In this document: positions 4,305-6,491 of the stretch, piece by piece
Numbering within the stretch: the stretch's first letter is position 1
How the letters are laid out: the number at the start of each line of letters is the position of its first letter
NCBI GenBank assembly: GCA_023145595.1
Contig: JAGLDM010000184.1
Coordinates: forward strand, 1 to 6,491
DNA from: Flavobacteriaceae bacterium
GTDB taxonomy: Bacteria; Bacteroidota; Bacteroidia; Flavobacteriales; Flavobacteriaceae
DNA: 6,491 nt
Direction: 5' to 3'
Program-made: the position numbers and the translations under genes
The notes under the pieces: generated by a model
Database searches by the model: none
Seen by the model: the letters and a program-made list of their open reading frames with translations, nothing else
What the model was told of the DNA's origin: nothing

Positions 4305-6491
4305 ATGAAGAAAGTTTTATTTATCAGCGTCTTTTTAATGGGTCTATTTACCCATGCTCAAAAGGACCCTCAAAACTTTCGATCTAAGAAACTAAACATT
4401 ACAAAAGATTCTGTTTTAATTGATTCTGTAAGTATAAATCCGAGTTATTTTAAAGTCTTTACTTCAAATAAAACTCCTATAAATGAAAGTGACTATTCCA
4501 TAGATTTTGCAAAATCTATTTTGGTTATTGACCACCTTAAACACCCTTCTGTTGAAGTTGAGTATCATGCCTACCCCGATTTTCTAACCAAAACTTATTT
4601 CAAATACGACCCAAATATTATTATAGAAAACCCAACGAAAGATTCGCCCTTGTATACATTCAATTCTATAAAGGAAAAACAATTTTTTCAACCTTTTGAT
4701 GGATTAAATACTTCGGGAAGTATCAGCCGTGGGTTCACAGCTGGAAACAACCAAGACGCTGTTTTAAACTCTTCTCTCGACTTGCAAATAGCAGGAAAAT
4801 TATCAGAAAAAGTGACTTTGAGAGCTTCCATTACAGATTCTAGTATTCCCATTCAAGAAAACGGATACACACAACAATTGAATGAATTTGATCGGGTTTT
4901 TATTGAACTTTTTACAGATCAATGGAGTTTAAAAGCTGGAGATGTAAACCTAGGAAATAGCACGAGTTACTTTGCGAAATTCAATAAAAAAATATCAGGT
5001 ATTTCTTTGGATGCCAATCTAAATCATAGTAATTCTAAAACCCAAGTTTTTGCTTCGGGAGCTTTGGTAAAAGGAAAATTTGCTTTTTACAAGTTTAACG
5101 GAGAAGAAAGCAACCAAGGTCCTTACCGAATATATGGCCCTAACAACGAACAATATATCATTATTGTTTCTGGTAGCGAACGTGTTTTTGTAAACGGAGT
5201 TCCGTTGGTTAGAGGAGAAAATAATGATTACATCATAGATTATAACACCGCAGAAATCACGTTTACTCCAACCTATCCCATCAATGCAAACATGCGAATT
5301 ACGGTCGAATTTCAATTTTCCGATCGAAACTACACCCGTTTTGTAACCTATAATGGCGTTCAACATAAAGGTGAAAAATTTAGTATGGGCGGATTCATAT
5401 ATTCTGAAAATGATGCTAAAAACCAGCCCATACAACAAGATCTTTCTGATGAACAAAAACAATTATTGGCTGCTGCTGGAAATGACCCTTTAAAAATGGT
5501 TGCGCCTAGTGCGGCTATCACTCCGTATGATGAAAACAAAATATTATATAGAAAAGTACTTGTAGGGGGGCAAGAGACATTTGTTTACACAACCGATTCT
5601 AATGGGATTCTCTATGGGGTACGTTTTACAAACTTTGGAGCCAATCAAGGAAATTACACTTTGAAAGAAACCATTGCTACGGGTAAAATCTTCGAATATA
5701 TTGGTACAAATCTAGGAAATTACAGGCCAGAAGTTCAATTGGTTGCTCCAAATAAATTACAAATGGCCGTTATAAATGCCGAATTTCATCCTTCGGAAAA
5801 GACAGATGTACAAGGAGAAATTGCTTTTAGCAATAACGATTTAAATTTGTTTTCTGATGTAGATAATGAAATGAATGACGGACTCGCTGCTAAAATACAG
5901 TGGGATCAAAAATTGATAAGTAATTCTTGGGATGTGAATAGTAATTTTAAATTTGAATCTATTAGTGAGGGGTTTAAAAGCATTGAAAACTTTAGAGCCA
6001 TTGAATTCAATAGAGATTGGAATTTAATAAACCCCAGTGGAAATCAGCAGTTAATAAATGTTGGTCTTGATATGAACAAACAAGAAAACGGCATTGTTTC
6101 TTATAATTTCGAAATGTTAAAATTTAGCAATTCTTTTGATGGAAATAGACACAGTTTACATGCAAATCTCCTTTTTGATGATTTATTTTTAGGAGTGAAT
6201 ACAAGTTTAATGAATAGTGAATCGGAATTAGAAAACAACTATTTTCTTCGATTGAATCTTAAGACTAAATATAATTTTAATAAGAGTTGGATTGGAGCAA
6301 AAGTAAATGCAGAAACCAATGAAATAACGGATATTCCTAGTCAGAATTTATCGTTTTTAAGTCAACAGTTTAAAGAGTATGAAGGTTTTTTTGGTGTTGG
6401 AGATTCGACCAAAGTTTTTGCTGAAATTGGCTATAACTTTAGAACTAATGATAGTGTAAATGTAACTTCTTTAGACAAGGTAAGTTCAGCG
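4305..6491 (+). CDS. Large exported beta-rich protein, probably outer membrane/cell surface, function unknown (3' end outside window)
   Basis: The frame stays open from the ATG at 4305 to the last base: 729 codons with no stop or frameshift. The N-terminus is a signal peptide (MKK, hydrophobic core LFISVFLMGLF, likely cleavage after THA before Q19), so the protein leaves the cytoplasm. I do not recognise a named function. The rest is rich in Asn, Phe, Tyr and alternating polar/hydrophobic residues, suggesting beta structure, and no internal membrane helix is visible. Conserved-looking blocks are GSISRGFTAGNNQDAVLNSS (138-157), LRASITDSSIPIQENG (172-187), EFDRVFIELF (194-203), LKAGDVNLGN (209-218) and RVFVNGVPLVRG (293-304). 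Residues 46-92 and 290-343 look like two copies of one module. The pattern recalls large conserved Bacteroidota envelope proteins. A role in a barrel, secretion or surface assembly is only inference. It starts 32 bases after ogt. Confidence 0.8.
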   Translation, partial: MKKVLFISVFLMGLFTHAQKDPQNFRSKKLNITKDSVLIDSVSINPSYFKVFTSNKTPINESDYSIDFAKSILVIDHLKHPSVEVEYHAYPDFLTKTYFKYDPNIIIENPTKDSPLYTFNSIKEKQFFQPFDGLNTSGSISRGFTAGNNQDAVLNSSLDLQIAGKLSEKVTLRASITDSSIPIQENGYTQQLNEFDRVFIELFTDQWSLKAGDVNLGNSTSYFAKFNKKISGISLDANLNHSNSKTQVFASGALVKGKFAFYKFNGEESNQGPYRIYGPNNEQYIIIVSGSERVFVNGVPLVRGENNDYIIDYNTAEITFTPTYPINANMRITVEFQFSDRNYTRFVTYNGVQHKGEKFSMGGFIYSENDAKNQPIQQDLSDEQKQLLAAAGNDPLKMVAPSAAITPYDENKILYRKVLVGGQETFVYTTDSNGILYGVRFTNFGANQGNYTLKETIATGKIFEYIGTNLGNYRPEVQLVAPNKLQMAVINAEFHPSEKTDVQGEIAFSNNDLNLFSDVDNEMNDGLAAKIQWDQKLISNSWDVNSNFKFESISEGFKSIENFRAIEFNRDWNLINPSGNQQLINVGLDMNKQENGIVSYNFEMLKFSNSFDGNRHSLHANLLFDDLFLGVNTSLMNSESELENNYFLRLNLKTKYNFNKSWIGAKVNAETNEITDIPSQNLSFLSQQFKEYEGFFGVGDSTKVFAEIGYNFRTNDSVNVTSLDKVSSA

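Noticed and set aside
5019..5462. Minus-strand open frame of 147 codons
   Set aside because: It is antisense to the large exported protein, whose frame carries a signal peptide and conserved-looking blocks; the minus-strand translation has no domain-like pattern.

Overview
The window looks like chromosomal DNA from a flavobacterium (Bacteroidota, probably a marine Flavobacteriaceae). The DNA is AT-rich. Several gene starts are preceded by the Bacteroidota -7 promoter type (TAnnTTTG), most starts lack a good Shine-Dalgarno sequence, and the one large exported protein has a short signal peptide ending in HAQ, as is common in this group. The protein families fit the same assignment. No mobile element, CRISPR array, tRNA or rRNA was seen.

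Layout. Bases 1-480 (+) are the 3' end of a vSGLT-like sodium/sugar symporter gene. It converges on a SulP anion transporter gene (569-2434, -), and a perfect 42-bp palindrome (502-543) between them should terminate transcription from both sides. Upstream of the SulP gene, on the same strand, is a small retropepsin-like aspartic protease gene (2519-2974, -). A 34-bp divergent gap separates it from a plus-strand group: tatD (3009-3776), then ogt (3766-4272), which overlaps tatD by 11 bp and appears to use a TTG start. A large exported beta-rich protein gene follows (4305 to the window end). That gene is open at the right edge, so it covers about a third of the window with no stop codon in view.

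How the genes relate. tatD and ogt are probably co-transcribed and translationally coupled. Both belong to nucleic-acid housekeeping (a TatD nuclease-family hydrolase and a DNA alkyl-damage repair protein). The large protein probably goes to the outer membrane or cell surface and has its own candidate -7 box directly after ogt. The two transporters are neighbours but convergent, so they are not one operon. The SulP protein resembles the BicA-type subgroup, but its substrate cannot be read from the sequence.

Overall this is mostly an ordinary housekeeping and transport region. The least explained items are the large exported protein, which seems to contain two copies of a small beta-rich module, and a hydrophilic insert of about 60-80 residues in the SulP transporter.
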